This document shows positions 51,426 to 60,246 of a stretch of DNA of 64,000 nt, one piece after another. A model generated the notes under the pieces. That model ran no database searches. It worked only from the letters and a program-made list of their open reading frames with translations, and had not been told where the DNA came from. A program made the translations under genes and the position numbers. Source of the stretch: Streptomyces atratus (lineage in GTDB: Bacteria; Actinomycetota; Actinomycetes; Streptomycetales; Streptomycetaceae); the NCBI RefSeq assembly GCF_014648655.1, contig NZ_BMRN01000006.1:2922-66921 (forward strand), read 5' to 3'. The number at the start of each line of letters is the position of its first letter. Positions within the stretch are counted from its first letter, which is position 1.

Positions 51426-51618
51426 CGGATCAGGGACGACGCAAATCGGGACGCCTCCGTAAATCTGTAGGCAGCCGCGGACCCGCAACCCGCTGCAACG
51501 TTCCTCCGTGGCCCCTGCCGGACCGCCGGACCCCTGCGGTGCGGCACAGGTCCGGATCTTGAGAATCCCGGTCGGCGCCGGCTCTCGCCCAGCGCGCCAT
51601 GGCCGCCCGGTCGGTCGC

Positions 51619-51831
51619 CTACTTGTTGCTGTCCTCTGCGAGAGTGTGGGCGACGAGAGCATTGGCGTGGCCATGCCCCAGCCCGTGTTCGGCCTTGAGC
51701 CAGGAGACGATCTCCATGTGCTTGCTCAGGTGGGAGGAGCGGATGAGCTCCTTCCACTCCGCAATGGGGCGCCCGTACTTCTTCTCGATCGAGGGGAAGT
51801 AGCTGGCGGGGCCCTTCACGGTTTCAGTCAT
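51619..51831 (-). CDS. DUF4287 protein (70 residues)
   Basis: A 70-residue protein: VKGPASYFPSIEKKYGRPIA, WKELIRSSHLSKHMEIVSWL and AEHGLGHGHANALVAHTLAE. This is the DUF4287 family, small helical proteins found alone or fused to DUF5655. Function is unknown. It is a single-gene unit, and its ribosome site is weak (GGGA). Confidence 0.85.
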   Translation of the reverse strand: MTETVKGPASYFPSIEKKYGRPIAEWKELIRSSHLSKHMEIVSWLKAEHGLGHGHANALVAHTLAEDSNK

Positions 51832-52065
51832 GTCGGCAGTGTCCCATCCGTTGATATGAAGTGATGCTGATACGACTGAGCGAGGGAGGAAAACTCATCG
51901 CTCGGCAGTCGAAGTGGGACGGGAAAGGACGTCCAACCGGGCGCGCCAGCCAGGAGGGCGCTCTCTCCCCCGACCGCTCGGGAAACCACAGGGGACGACG
52001 TGACCTTGCGGACAGCGCGCACGACAACGGCCCCCGGCCGATTCACCAGGTCAAGGGCCGTTCAT

Positions 52066-52121
52066 CTGCGTGGGTGTGGGATTTGAACCCACGGTGACTC
52101 GCGCCACGACGGTTTTCAAGA
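52066..52121 (-). repeat. partial copy of the 3' half of tRNA-Ser(TGA), att-like
   Basis: These 56 bases match 53505-53563 of the intact tRNA-Ser with three one-base gaps and no substitution. They cover the 3' acceptor strand, T arm, variable arm and anticodon loop (TTGAAAACCGTCGTGG on the tRNA strand); the 5' half of the tRNA is missing. A duplicated tRNA 3' end flanking about 1.4 kb is the usual scar of tyrosine-recombinase integration into a tRNA gene. Confidence 0.85.
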
Positions 52122-52223
52122 GAGCCCTGCGGGACGCCTCTCCCACGTGGCCGGCCTGCTCATTCCCCGCCCTCCGGGCCCAGCGCCGCCTCCGGCGGCC
52201 CACACCTGCTCCACTGGGTCGGC

Positions 52224-52667
52224 TCAGTCGCCGGAGAAGCCCCAGAAGTAGATCTCCTGCGGCTCCCCCTGGTCGTCATGGAGCACGGCGCATCGCCCGT
52301 ACCAACGCCAGTGGTCGAACTCCTCGAACCTCGGCACGTGCGCCCGAGTGAGCTTCCGCGTGCCCAGGACACGCAGCGCCTCCTCCCCGGTCACCTGCTT
52401 CATCGTGGAGTAGTCCGGCTCCTCGTCCGGCCCGATGATCCGGAAGATGTCGAGGATCGAGTGCGTACCTTCGTGCTGGACGAGCTCGTGCTCCCACAGC
52501 TCCTCCTCGGTCTCGGGCCACGGCAGCCGTTCCTCCTCCGGCCCCCAGTCGCCACCCGGACCCCAGTAGTACTCCCGCTCCTCGAAGACCTTCCGCCTCA
52601 GCGCATCGAACGCCCCGACGAGATCCTCCTGATACGGCACCGAGTAGTCCCACCCCGACGCGCCCAT
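52224..52667 (-). CDS. hypothetical protein, 147 residues, inside the tRNA-flanked island
   Basis: A Trp/Glu-rich soluble protein: DYSVPYQEDLVGAFDALRRK, REYYWGPGGDWGPEEERLPW, HELVQHEGTHSILDIFRIIG and DHWRWYGRCAVLHDDQGEPQ. I recognise no family. Ten tryptophans in 147 residues is high. The ATG at 52667 has GGGAGGG five bases upstream and the frame is clean, so it looks expressed. It is the only intact gene between the partial and intact tRNA-Ser copies, so it may be cargo of a former element. Confidence 0.75.
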   Translation of the reverse strand: MGASGWDYSVPYQEDLVGAFDALRRKVFEEREYYWGPGGDWGPEEERLPWPETEEELWEHELVQHEGTHSILDIFRIIGPDEEPDYSTMKQVTGEEALRVLGTRKLTRAHVPRFEEFDHWRWYGRCAVLHDDQGEPQEIYFWGFSGD

Positions 52668-52870
52668 ACGTCCCTCCCACCCAGCTCAGCCAGAACGGAC
52701 CGGACGTTAACAGCGGCCACTGACATTGATACTCGTACGCGGCCCCCGCATCACGTTGCGATCTCGTGGGTGCATACGCACCAGATACTGACGTGAATCC
52801 TGGTCGAACCCAGCCTTGGTCAGCCGGAGTCAGTTGCTGCTCTGCGATCGATCGAGAGGGGCCGCGTACG

Positions 52871-53275
52871 TTGCAGTGGAAGATCCACGGGCAACGTCCG
52901 ATCTACGAGAACAGCTGGGTGAACGTGTGGCTCACCGACGTCGAGACGCCGGACGGGAACCGCTGGGAGCACCACGTCGTCAAGCTCCGGCACCTGGCCG
53001 TGGCCGCCGTCGTCAACGAGCGGCGCGAGGTTCTGATGATGTGGCGGCACCGCTTCATCACGAACGCCTGGGCGTGGGAGCTGCCCATGGGTCTGGTCGA
53101 GGAGGGCGAGACGCCGGCTGAAGCTGCTGCCCGTGGGGTACTGGAGGAGACCGGCTGACGGCCCGGCCCGATCAAGCCGCTGATCTGAGCCGAGCCGGCC
53201 AACGGCATCACCGACTCCCGGCGCCACGCCTTCCGGGCCGACGGAGCCACGTACGAAGGTCCGCCGACCGAGAAG
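52871..53275 (+). pseudogene. NUDIX hydrolase, inactivated by two nonsense codons
   Basis: A TTG start after GAGAGGGG leads into IHGQRPIYENSWVNVWLTDV, LRHLAVAAVVNERREVLMMW and the NUDIX box region GLVEEGETPAEAAARGVLEE. The frame stops at TGA 53156-53158, where relatives read Trp. It continues with family sequence RPGPIKPLI, a second TGA at 53186-53188, then AEPANGITDSRRHAFRADGA and TYEGPPTEK. The remaining C-terminus is gone. In the NUDIX box the catalytic RE pair is RG. The gene is dead and lies inside the tRNA-flanked island. Confidence 0.85.
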
Positions 53276-53507
53276 AGGAAGTCTCGTGCATCAGCTGATC
53301 GCGAGCCCGCACAACGGCACGTTCCTCGTTGCCCGCCCCGACTCCCGGGGCGGAATGCGGAATACAGACCCGGCGCCCTCGCACTCCTCACAACGAGAGG
53401 TGCGGGAACTGCGGTGGCAGCGCGGATCAAAGTGAGACAGGCAGCATGCGAAAGGGGCGCCCCAGTCAGGGGCACCCCTTGTGACCAGCGCAGACGCTGA
53501 CCTGCTG

Positions 53508-53594
53508 CGGTGGGTGTGGGATTTGAACCCACGGTGACGTCGCCGCCACGACGGTTTTCAAGACCGTTCCCTTAGGCCGCTCGGGCAACCCACC
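53508..53594 (-). tRNA. tRNA-Ser (TGA)
   Basis: An 87-nt class II tRNA on the minus strand. Acceptor GGTGGGT pairs with ACCCACC and the discriminator is G. Anticodon stem ACGGT/ACCGT with loop CTTGAAA gives TGA (reads UCA/UCG). The variable arm and T-loop GTTCAAATC are intact. A partial copy lies at 52.1 kb. Confidence 0.95.
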
Positions 53595-53644
53595 CCGCGC
53601 CCTCGGCCCATGGACCGAGGTTGACGCGAGGACAGCCTAGCCGG

Positions 53645-55156
53645 TCAGCTGTCGCCCTTGCGCTCCCCCAGGGTGACTTCGGCCGTTGCCGTCTTGCCGT
53701 CGCGCTTGTAGGTCAGTGTCACCCGATCGCCGGGCTTGTGGGTCCAGATCTCGCCGATCAGGGTCGGGCCGCTGTCGATCACGGTGTCGTTGAACTTCGT
53801 GATGACATCGCCCCCCTTGAGGCCGGCCCTGTCGGCGGGGCCGCCCTTCGCCACGGCTGCCGTACCGCCCGTGCCCTGGTCGGGAATGGCGGCGCCGCCG
53901 GTCCTCTCGTCCATCGTGACCGTGGCGCCGATCACCGGGTAGACCGGCTGACCGGTCTTGATCAGCTGCTGGGCGACGTTCGCCGCCTGGTTGATCGGGA
54001 TTGCGAAGCCGAGGCCGATGGAGCCCGCCTGCGTCTGACCGACACTGCTGCCGGTCGACTGGATGGCCGAGTTGATGCCGATGACCGCGCCGCGCGCGTC
54101 GAGCAGCGGGCCGCCGGAGTTGCCCGGGTTGATCGAGGCGTCGGTCTGCAGGGCGCTCATGTACGAGTTGCTGCCACCGGAACCGTCTCCGGAGGCGACC
54201 GGGCGGTTCTTGGCGCTGATGATGCCCGTGGTCACCGTGTTGGACAGACCGAACGGGGCGCCGATCGCGATCGTCGAATCACCGACCGCGACCTGGTCCG
54301 AGTTGCCGAGGGACAGCGGGGTGAGCCCCGCCGGCGGGTTCTTCAGCTTCAGCACGGCGACGTCGTAGCCCTGCGCCCGGCCGACCACCTCGGCGTCGTA
54401 CTTCTTGCCGTTGGAGAACGTCGCCGTGAGCTGGCCACTGTCCGCGGCGGAGGCCACCACGTGGTTGTTCGTGAGGATGTGGCCTTCCCTGTCGTACACG
54501 AAGCCGGTGCCCGTGCCGCCCTCGCCGTCACCGCCCTGCGCATCGATGGTGACCACGCTCGGCAGCGCCTTGGCGGCCACTCCCGCTACCGTGCCGGGTT
54601 CGCGCTTGAGGTCCTGCGGGTTGGCCGACGCCGCGACCGTGGTCGAGCCGTCGTTCCGGTCGGCCGCCCAGTAGCCGAGGGCGCCACCGATACCGCCCGC
54701 GATCAGCGCCGCCGCCACCACCGCGGCCACCAGACCGCCCATGCCCCGCTTGCGGGGGCCTTCGGGGGAGGCGAGCTGGGCCGGGGCGCCCCAGACCGGA
54801 CCGGCACCGCCGCCGTCCGCGCCGTGGTGCGCGTACGCGGGGACGGCGGGAGGGGGCGGGGGCCAGTTGGCTGCGGCGGCCGACTGGAGCCCGGGGGGAG
54901 GCGTACCCGGCACGGAAGCCATGGGGGTGGTCGCGGTGGCCGGTCCCTCCGTCGGGGGGTACGGCTGCTGCGCCCGGGGCGACTGCTGCGCGGCTGCCGC
55001 GTCCGGCGTCTGCGGGTACGCCGGGGCGTCAGGCGTGGACGCGGGCGTGCTCTCAGGTGACCCCTGAGGAGCATCGGCCGGCACTGGAGGTGCGGACGGA
55101 ACGGACGGAACGGCCTCGGCCGCAGTGCCCTCGTTGCCCTCGTTCTCTGTGCTCAC
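53645..55156 (-). CDS. HtrA/DegP-type membrane-anchored serine protease
   Basis: A 503-residue protease. A Pro/Ala-rich cytoplasmic head of about 135 residues precedes one transmembrane helix (MGGLVAAVVAAALIAGGIGG). The trypsin-like domain has catalytic His232 (LTNNHVVASA), Asp265 (GYDVAVLKLK) and Ser347 (NPGNSGGPLL). A PDZ domain ends the protein (GGPADRAGLKGGDVITKFND). It acts outside the membrane in protein quality control. All triad residues are intact. The GTG start has GAGGAG ten bases upstream. It is divergent from the GDPD gene. Confidence 0.95.
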   Translation of the reverse strand: MSTENEGNEGTAAEAVPSVPSAPPVPADAPQGSPESTPASTPDAPAYPQTPDAAAAQQSPRAQQPYPPTEGPATATTPMASVPGTPPPGLQSAAAANWPPPPPAVPAYAHHGADGGGAGPVWGAPAQLASPEGPRKRGMGGLVAAVVAAALIAGGIGGALGYWAADRNDGSTTVAASANPQDLKREPGTVAGVAAKALPSVVTIDAQGGDGEGGTGTGFVYDREGHILTNNHVVASAADSGQLTATFSNGKKYDAEVVGRAQGYDVAVLKLKNPPAGLTPLSLGNSDQVAVGDSTIAIGAPFGLSNTVTTGIISAKNRPVASGDGSGGSNSYMSALQTDASINPGNSGGPLLDARGAVIGINSAIQSTGSSVGQTQAGSIGLGFAIPINQAANVAQQLIKTGQPVYPVIGATVTMDERTGGAAIPDQGTGGTAAVAKGGPADRAGLKGGDVITKFNDTVIDSGPTLIGEIWTHKPGDRVTLTYKRDGKTATAEVTLGERKGDS

Positions 55157-55398
55157 AGCTCTTTAACTCCTCGGTTCCACATCATTTTCGGCAAGAGATC
55201 CGCTGTGCACGTGTCCCGGGACAGCTTTTCCCAAGGCACGTCAGGCCACTGTAAGCAGGACCTGTGCATCCGCACGCCAATCTTTACATCCGGCAAAACG
55301 GTCTCCCGGTACGAGGCCCCCACAGCCACGTCGCAAGGTGCGGACGCCCGTGGCGCAAGCTGTACGCAGCAGTCGCTTCTCGGTGACACGATGACGCA

Positions 55399-56232
55399 GT
55401 GACCCACGCACGGCAGCAATCCACGCACCATTCCATCCAGGTCATTGCCCACCGAGGCGCGTCCGACGACGCCCCCGAGCACACCCTGGCCGCATACCGG
55501 AAGGCGATCGAGGACGGCGCCGACGCGCTGGAGTGCGATGTACGGCTCACCGCCGACGGCCATCTCGTCTGCGTACACGACCGCCGGGTGAATCGCACAT
55601 CCAACGGCCGCGGCGCCGTCTCCGCGCTGGAGCTCTCCGACCTCGCCGCCCTCGACTTCGGCTCCTGGAAGGACCGCGAGGAGTCGGAGTCCCCGGACTG
55701 GGATCCGGTACCGGGGGAACTCACCTCAGTGCTGACTCTGGAGCGACTGCTCGAACTGGTCGCCGAGACACGGGCAGCCGGGCGCCCGCTCCAGCTGGCC
55801 ATCGAGACCAAGCACCCCACCCGCTGGGCGGGCCAGGTCGAGGAGCGGCTGCTGCATCTGCTGAAGCGCTTCGAACTCGACGTCCCGCCGGCCGAAGGCC
55901 CTTCGCCGGTACGGATCATGAGCTTCTCGGCACGCTCCCTGCACCGCATCCAGGCCGCGTCCCCCACCCTGCCCACCGTCTATCTGATGCAGTTCGTCTC
56001 GCCGCGCCTGCGTGACGGGCGGCTGCCGGCCGGGGCACGGATCGCCGGCCCGGGAATGCGGATCGTACGCAGTCACCCCGGCTACATCGAGCGGCTGCAC
56101 CGTGCGGGCCACCGCGCTCATGTCTGGACGGTCAACGAACCCGAGGACGTCGAGCTCTGCATCGATCTCGGCGTCGAGGCAATCATCACGAACCGCCCGA
56201 AGCAGGTTCTGTCACAACTGGGACGCTCTTAA
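55399..56232 (+). CDS. glycerophosphodiester phosphodiesterase
   Basis: A 277-residue TIM-barrel enzyme without a signal peptide, so cytoplasmic. It splits glycerophosphodiesters into glycerol-3-phosphate and alcohol. Signature residues are visible: VIAHRGASDDAPEHTLAAY (HRG and Glu), ALECDVRLTADGHLVCVHDR (E-x-D and HD) and VWTVNEPEDVELCIDLGVEA with IITNRP at the end. The GTG at 55399 overlaps a four-codon mini-frame ATG ACG CAG TGA that could affect initiation. Confidence 0.93.
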   Translation: MTHARQQSTHHSIQVIAHRGASDDAPEHTLAAYRKAIEDGADALECDVRLTADGHLVCVHDRRVNRTSNGRGAVSALELSDLAALDFGSWKDREESESPDWDPVPGELTSVLTLERLLELVAETRAAGRPLQLAIETKHPTRWAGQVEERLLHLLKRFELDVPPAEGPSPVRIMSFSARSLHRIQAASPTLPTVYLMQFVSPRLRDGRLPAGARIAGPGMRIVRSHPGYIERLHRAGHRAHVWTVNEPEDVELCIDLGVEAIITNRPKQVLSQLGRS

Positions 56233-56372
56233 CATCAGTTACACGGAGTACACCGGCGCATTCGAACCGTATTCGATCGTTACGAGTGCGTCACTGGCAG
56301 GCGATTGGCCGGTTTCCGGTCCAGTCCAGGGGGGCATCCACTCCGTGGCGTGGGGCAAAGGAGGTCTCGGGG

Positions 56373-56891
56373 GTGGCGTTGGTGGTGGCACAGGAAGTGC
56401 CCACGTCGTCGAGCATGGCCGTACCCCATGGCCCTGCGGGCGTGGGTCAGGCGCGGCACCGGATGCGTGAGCAATTGCGCGGCTACGGGGTGCCGGATTC
56501 GGTCGTCGACGATGCTGTATTGATCCTTTCCGAACTGCTCAGCAATGCCTGTCGGCACGGCAGGCCGCTGGGACGGCACACAGATGTGGGTGACGGCGAC
56601 ATCCGCGCCGCATGGCGCGTGGACAGAACAGGTGGCCTGACCGTCGAAGTGACGGACGGAGGCGGTCCGACCCGACCGATTCCGGCCACACCGTCGGTGA
56701 CGGCGCGCGGCGGCCGCGGGCTCAACATCATCAGCGCGCTCGCCGAGGAGTGGGGCGTACGCGACAGCTCGTCCGGCGAGGTCACCGTCTGGGTCCTCGT
56801 CAGCGAGGGGCCCGGGCGGGTGTCCGGAGTACAGGGTGTGTCGGGGCTCGACGGGCTGGGCTTCGCGGACGCCTTCGACGACATGGGCTGA
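56373..56891 (+). CDS. RsbW-like ATP-binding protein (HATPase_c_2)
   Basis: A 172-residue GHKL ATPase of the anti-sigma/SpoIIAB-like class. It has the N box VLILSELLSNACRHGRPLG, G1 VTDGGGPTRPI and G2 ARGGRGLNIISALAEEWGV. Such proteins phosphorylate anti-sigma antagonists and hold SigB-type sigma factors; hundreds occur in Streptomyces and partners must be tested. The GTG at 56373 is preceded by AAAGGAGG at good spacing. The C-terminal 25 residues (VSGVQGVSGLDGLGFADAFD) lie outside the fold. Confidence 0.9.
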   Translation: MALVVAQEVPTSSSMAVPHGPAGVGQARHRMREQLRGYGVPDSVVDDAVLILSELLSNACRHGRPLGRHTDVGDGDIRAAWRVDRTGGLTVEVTDGGGPTRPIPATPSVTARGGRGLNIISALAEEWGVRDSSSGEVTVWVLVSEGPGRVSGVQGVSGLDGLGFADAFDDMG

Positions 56892-57093
56892 CGTTCCCGC
56901 ACGGGTACGGATGCCTGCGGTGACGGCCGCGATACGAGCGCCCGTACCGGCACATGTGTCGATGGACAGGCGTACGCGCGGGCGTTCCGCACTCCCGTAC
57001 CGCCGGGCGCGCAGGCGGATGTGTCCCGGACGCGACACGGGCAGCTAGGCTCGCGGCCCAGACCGCACTGTCGCAATCGGGAGAAAGCCCACC

Positions 57094-58059
57094 ATGGCCA
57101 AGAAGCGCCCTCAGACCAAGGCCGGGAAGCAGCAACTCAAGGACGGCGAGATCCCTGTGGTCGGGGCTCGCGAGCCCTGCCCGTGCGGTTCGGGCCGCCG
57201 CTACAAGGCGTGTCACGGCCGCGCCGCCGCCCAGGCGGTGACCGAGCTCGTCCACCGCCCCTTCGAGGGCCTGGCCGGCGAGTGCGACTGGGTCGCCCTG
57301 CGCGAGCTGGTACCCGCGGCAACGGTCGAGCTGACGCTGAGGGGCGGGCTGCCCGAGGGGGTGCCCTCCGTGACTCTCGCGACCGTCCTGCCCATGGCGT
57401 GGCCGGCGCTCCGCCGCGACGACGGCTCGGTGCTGCTCGCCCTGCAGAACGACACCCCGTCCGGTGACCTCAGCCGTGACCTCGCCGACACGCTGCAGCG
57501 GGCGCTGGCCGCCGAGCCGGGTTCGCCCGTGGCCGCCCGGCGCGCACCGGCCGACGGTCCGCGACTGCAGGACGTACTCGACCCCGATGCGGCGTTCGAG
57601 CCCGTTGTCCACTCCGGCTTCGAGTTCTGGGTCCCGGACGCGGAGAACGCCACGCCCGAGGTCTCCGCGTCACTGGAGCGCGCGAACGAGGCGGCGATCC
57701 CGACGACCCTGCTCTCCGGCGTGGACGCCGCGTACTGGTGCGAGACCCCGGAGAAGAACCACCTGCGCTGGGTCATGCCGCACCCCGAGGAGCAGCTCCT
57801 CGACGCGCTCGCCCGACTGCACGCCGCAGGCACCTCCTCGCTGGGCGAGGGGACGCGGCTGGTCGGCTCCTTCCGGGCGCACGGGCTGATGGTCCCGGTC
57901 TGGGATCTGCCGAGCGCGATGGGGGCCGCGGAGTGCGAGAAGCCCGCGGCCGAGCTCGCGGAGCGGCTGACGGCGGCGCTCGCCTCGGACGCGCCGCTCA
58001 CCGCCGAGGAGCGGCGGGCCCGTGGCGGGCTCACCAACCGCCAAGTGACGCTCAGCTGA
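57094..58059 (+). CDS. SEC-C motif DUF5926 protein
   Basis: A 321-residue protein. The N-terminus is Lys/Gln-rich, then a zinc-binding SEC-C motif at residues 28-41 (EPCPCGSGRRYKACHG). The remainder is the DUF5926 domain (VPSVTLATVLPMAWPALRRD, TTLLSGVDAAYWCETPEKNH, GEGTRLVGSFRAHGLMVPVW). It is conserved in actinobacteria, with unknown function; SEC-C motifs mediate protein or nucleic-acid contacts, as in SecA. The ATG start is clear (MAKKRPQTKAG). Confidence 0.9.
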   Translation: MAKKRPQTKAGKQQLKDGEIPVVGAREPCPCGSGRRYKACHGRAAAQAVTELVHRPFEGLAGECDWVALRELVPAATVELTLRGGLPEGVPSVTLATVLPMAWPALRRDDGSVLLALQNDTPSGDLSRDLADTLQRALAAEPGSPVAARRAPADGPRLQDVLDPDAAFEPVVHSGFEFWVPDAENATPEVSASLERANEAAIPTTLLSGVDAAYWCETPEKNHLRWVMPHPEEQLLDALARLHAAGTSSLGEGTRLVGSFRAHGLMVPVWDLPSAMGAAECEKPAAELAERLTAALASDAPLTAEERRARGGLTNRQVTLS

Positions 58060-58803
58060 CAGTGACGATTCCCGGCCCCGTTCGGTGATGCATGTCACAA
58101 CTCGCCGTACTCACAGGTAAATCGCTGTCCTAATACGCGAGATCGAATTTGCGAACGGCAGATCTCTTGTTACCGTTCTAGAAGCCCGGTCGCTGGTGCA
58201 TCCCCCGTCGCCAGCGATCGGGCATTCTCATTTCCGGGTACGGCGCACAGCGCGCGACGCGGCGCACGAACCCGCGCACGACCCCCTCGCCGGTGCAGCG
58301 CCACACTCGCCTCCACGTCGGGCCCCGACAGCCCAGCACCTGCGCACCGGCGTCAACCCGGCGCTACAGAACCCGGATTGACGACGGGTCGTCATCGACA
58401 GCGGAGCCTCCTCCACCGACGCACCGCCGGTTCCGCCGGACCGACCGGCCTCGGACAGAAGCCGGAACCCCCTTATGGATACCCCTCCCCAGAGCAACTC
58501 GAATAAATCTTCGAGGAATGCTTCGAGAGGGTTCCGGAAGCTCCATCAGAAATCCCCGCGCCGAAGCATTTTGCAGCGGCAGGCTTTGCATTGACCGGCA
58601 TGAGACCGGAGCTGATGGAGCGGCCGGGAGCGGAACCGGAGCCGTGAACGCTGTCACACCCGCGATACCGATCACGCGGAGAATCACGCGAGCTCGCCTG
58701 TCGGCATCCGTCGATGCCTGTCGGATTCGCCCGGACTCCTGACGGCCCGCCGGAGATATCAGCGGAATATGAACACCCCGGTGCCGCACACCCTTTTGCG
58801 CCG
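58060..58803. other. long gene-free stretch, about 740 bases, with a hairpin near 58.2 kb
   Basis: No frame here has both a ribosome site and family character. The first 130 bases are less GC-rich than the surroundings (AATACGCGAG, AACGGCAGATCTCTTGTTAC). They lead to a 13-bp hairpin with one G-T pair (58184-58196 with 58211-58223) followed by ATTCTCATTTCC. Together they could be a promoter plus a short structured RNA, or the terminator of the DUF5926 gene. Confidence 0.45.
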
Positions 58804-58853
58804 GGAACCCGCGGTCGGCTCACTCGTTCGGATGTGAGCCGACCGCGGGTTCC
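58804..58853 (-). terminator. 20-bp perfect hairpin downstream of the primase-like gene
   Basis: GGAACCCGCGGTCGGCTCAC (58804-58823) pairs perfectly with 58834-58853 around a 10-base loop. It lies 48 bases after the stop of the minus-strand primase-like gene. Confidence 0.85.
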
Positions 58854-58901
58854 GCCCCCACAGGGGCGCGGCGCACCCGCCAACCGCCCGCCGACCACGC
58901 G

Positions 58902-59624
58902 TCAGTAGGCGAGCCGACTTCCGCCGTCCGGTGCACTGTTGCTCGCCTCGACCAGCGCGTCGAGTACCGCCTCCACATCCGGCAGCCACGGCGCGGCGGA
59001 TCCGGGGACAGGCTCTCCCTTGTCCGGGCGCGGCCGGGAGATCGCGGAAGGAGCCCGTTCCCAGCGCACCTGCCCTGCCCCCACCTCGGACGGCGGAAGG
59101 ACGAGATAGCCGCCCTCGCCGTGGAAACGCAGCGAGCTGGGCACCCGGTCCTTGGCGTGCAGCAGCTCGCCGAGCCGTTCGAGGGTGTACGGAGCAACCA
59201 GCAGCGACCACCGGGTCGGCGTCGCCACTACGGGGCCGAGCCGTGCGCCCATCCGGTCCAGCTCGGCCAGCGCCCGGGCGGCCGCCACGGCCGGCAGGCT
59301 CAACGCGCACGGGGCGCGTCCGCCGGTGGCCAGCACGATCGGGGCGGTGGGCCGGTTGGCCCACCACCAGCGCACCATGCGCTCGTCGGTGGTCGCCGCG
59401 AGGAGACCGGGATCGAAGGGGTGTGCGCCGGGTACGGCGCACTCGGGATCGGGACAGGCACAGCCACGGCCACGGTCACCGCGGCCACCGGCCGCCTCGA
59501 GTCCCACTCCGGGGAGCACGGGCCACTGCCATGCGGTGGCACAGGTCAGGACCGCGTCCAGTTGGGCGGGCCTCACCCTGCGCCGGAGCCGGAGCCTGCG
59601 TCGCCTTCCGAGGATCTCGCGCAT
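58902..59624 (-). CDS. primase/polymerase N-terminal domain-like protein
   Basis: A 240-residue protein related to the bifunctional primase/polymerase N-terminal domain. It has ATAWQWPVLPGVGLEAAGGR, CACPDPECAVPGAHPFDPGL (Cys-rich loop), RMVRWWWANRPTAPIVLATG and the C-terminal YLVLPPSEVGAGQVRWERA. The acidic D-x-D metal ligands of active prim-pols (seen in the 50.6 kb gene) are not evident; LSLPAVAAAR occupies that place. It may therefore be a non-catalytic relative, conserved next to the phosphatase gene. Confidence 0.82.
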   Translation of the reverse strand: MREILGRRRRLRLRRRVRPAQLDAVLTCATAWQWPVLPGVGLEAAGGRGDRGRGCACPDPECAVPGAHPFDPGLLAATTDERMVRWWWANRPTAPIVLATGGRAPCALSLPAVAAARALAELDRMGARLGPVVATPTRWSLLVAPYTLERLGELLHAKDRVPSSLRFHGEGGYLVLPPSEVGAGQVRWERAPSAISRPRPDKGEPVPGSAAPWLPDVEAVLDALVEASNSAPDGGSRLAY

Positions 59625-60132
59625 GAGCGCTCGTTCCTTTCCGTTGAACGCCGAGGGTCCACATCACACACGCGCGCATCACGGCACGCGTTCATCACTT
59701 CACTGTGCGTACATGCTCTTCAAATCTGCGGTACGGGTGGGTCGTCGGTACCGAGCATGCGCTGAGCCGGGTCGAGCAGGAGCGAGACGGGTCCGGACAC
59801 AAGCATGGCGAGGAGCAGCGCACGTATCGCGCCTGCCGTCCCAAGGTGCAAACCCCGCCACTCGGGGGTGGGGGCGTGGCCGTCACAGATGAGGACGTCC
59901 GGGCCCGCTGCCAGGTTCCGGGGCGATCAGAACTGCCCCTGGTCGTCATCGATTACGTACCCAGCATGCCCGAAATGACGCTCCCTCTGGAGACTTCACC
60001 CCGAGAACACCCCCTGTCGAGCACACCCAGTCGACCGCAAACAGCCGCCATAGGGTGCATTTTTTGGCCAACTTATGAGTCACTTGGACACCACGGATCC
60101 CGCAGGGACAATGCTGGACATGGCCTTACTTG
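59625..60132. other. gene-free divergent region, about 510 bases
   Basis: This lies between the primase-like gene (minus) and the phosphatase gene (plus). It includes a T-rich patch (GCATTTTTTGGCC near 60057) and is less GC-rich than average in places, as expected for promoters. No coding frame is supported. Confidence 0.45.
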
Positions 60133-60170
60133 TGCGTGTACATGTGGACGCTACGTGTACATGTGGATGC
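60133..60170 (+). promoter_or_regulatory. 19-bp tandem repeat upstream of the GAF/SpoIIE phosphatase
   Basis: Two adjacent 19-base units (60133-60151 and 60152-60170) share CGTGTACATGTGGA and differ at three positions. Each contains the palindromic core TGTACA. They lie about 75-115 bases before the chosen ATG and look like a tandem operator. Confidence 0.5.
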
Positions 60171-60246
60171 ACTGATAGCGGCGCAGAATGACATGGGGGT
60201 TTGCGATGCTATTCGACGAAACGCACCGGTTGGAAAGCCGACTTCC

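Noticed and set aside
52066..52121. A second complete tRNA-Ser gene
   Set aside because: Only the 3' half is present; the 5' acceptor strand and D arm are missing.
53287..53436. Small 49-codon frame VHQLIASPHNGTFLV... after the NUDIX fossil
   Set aside because: It has a modest ribosome site but no recognisable family, and lies in decayed island DNA; not enough to call a gene.
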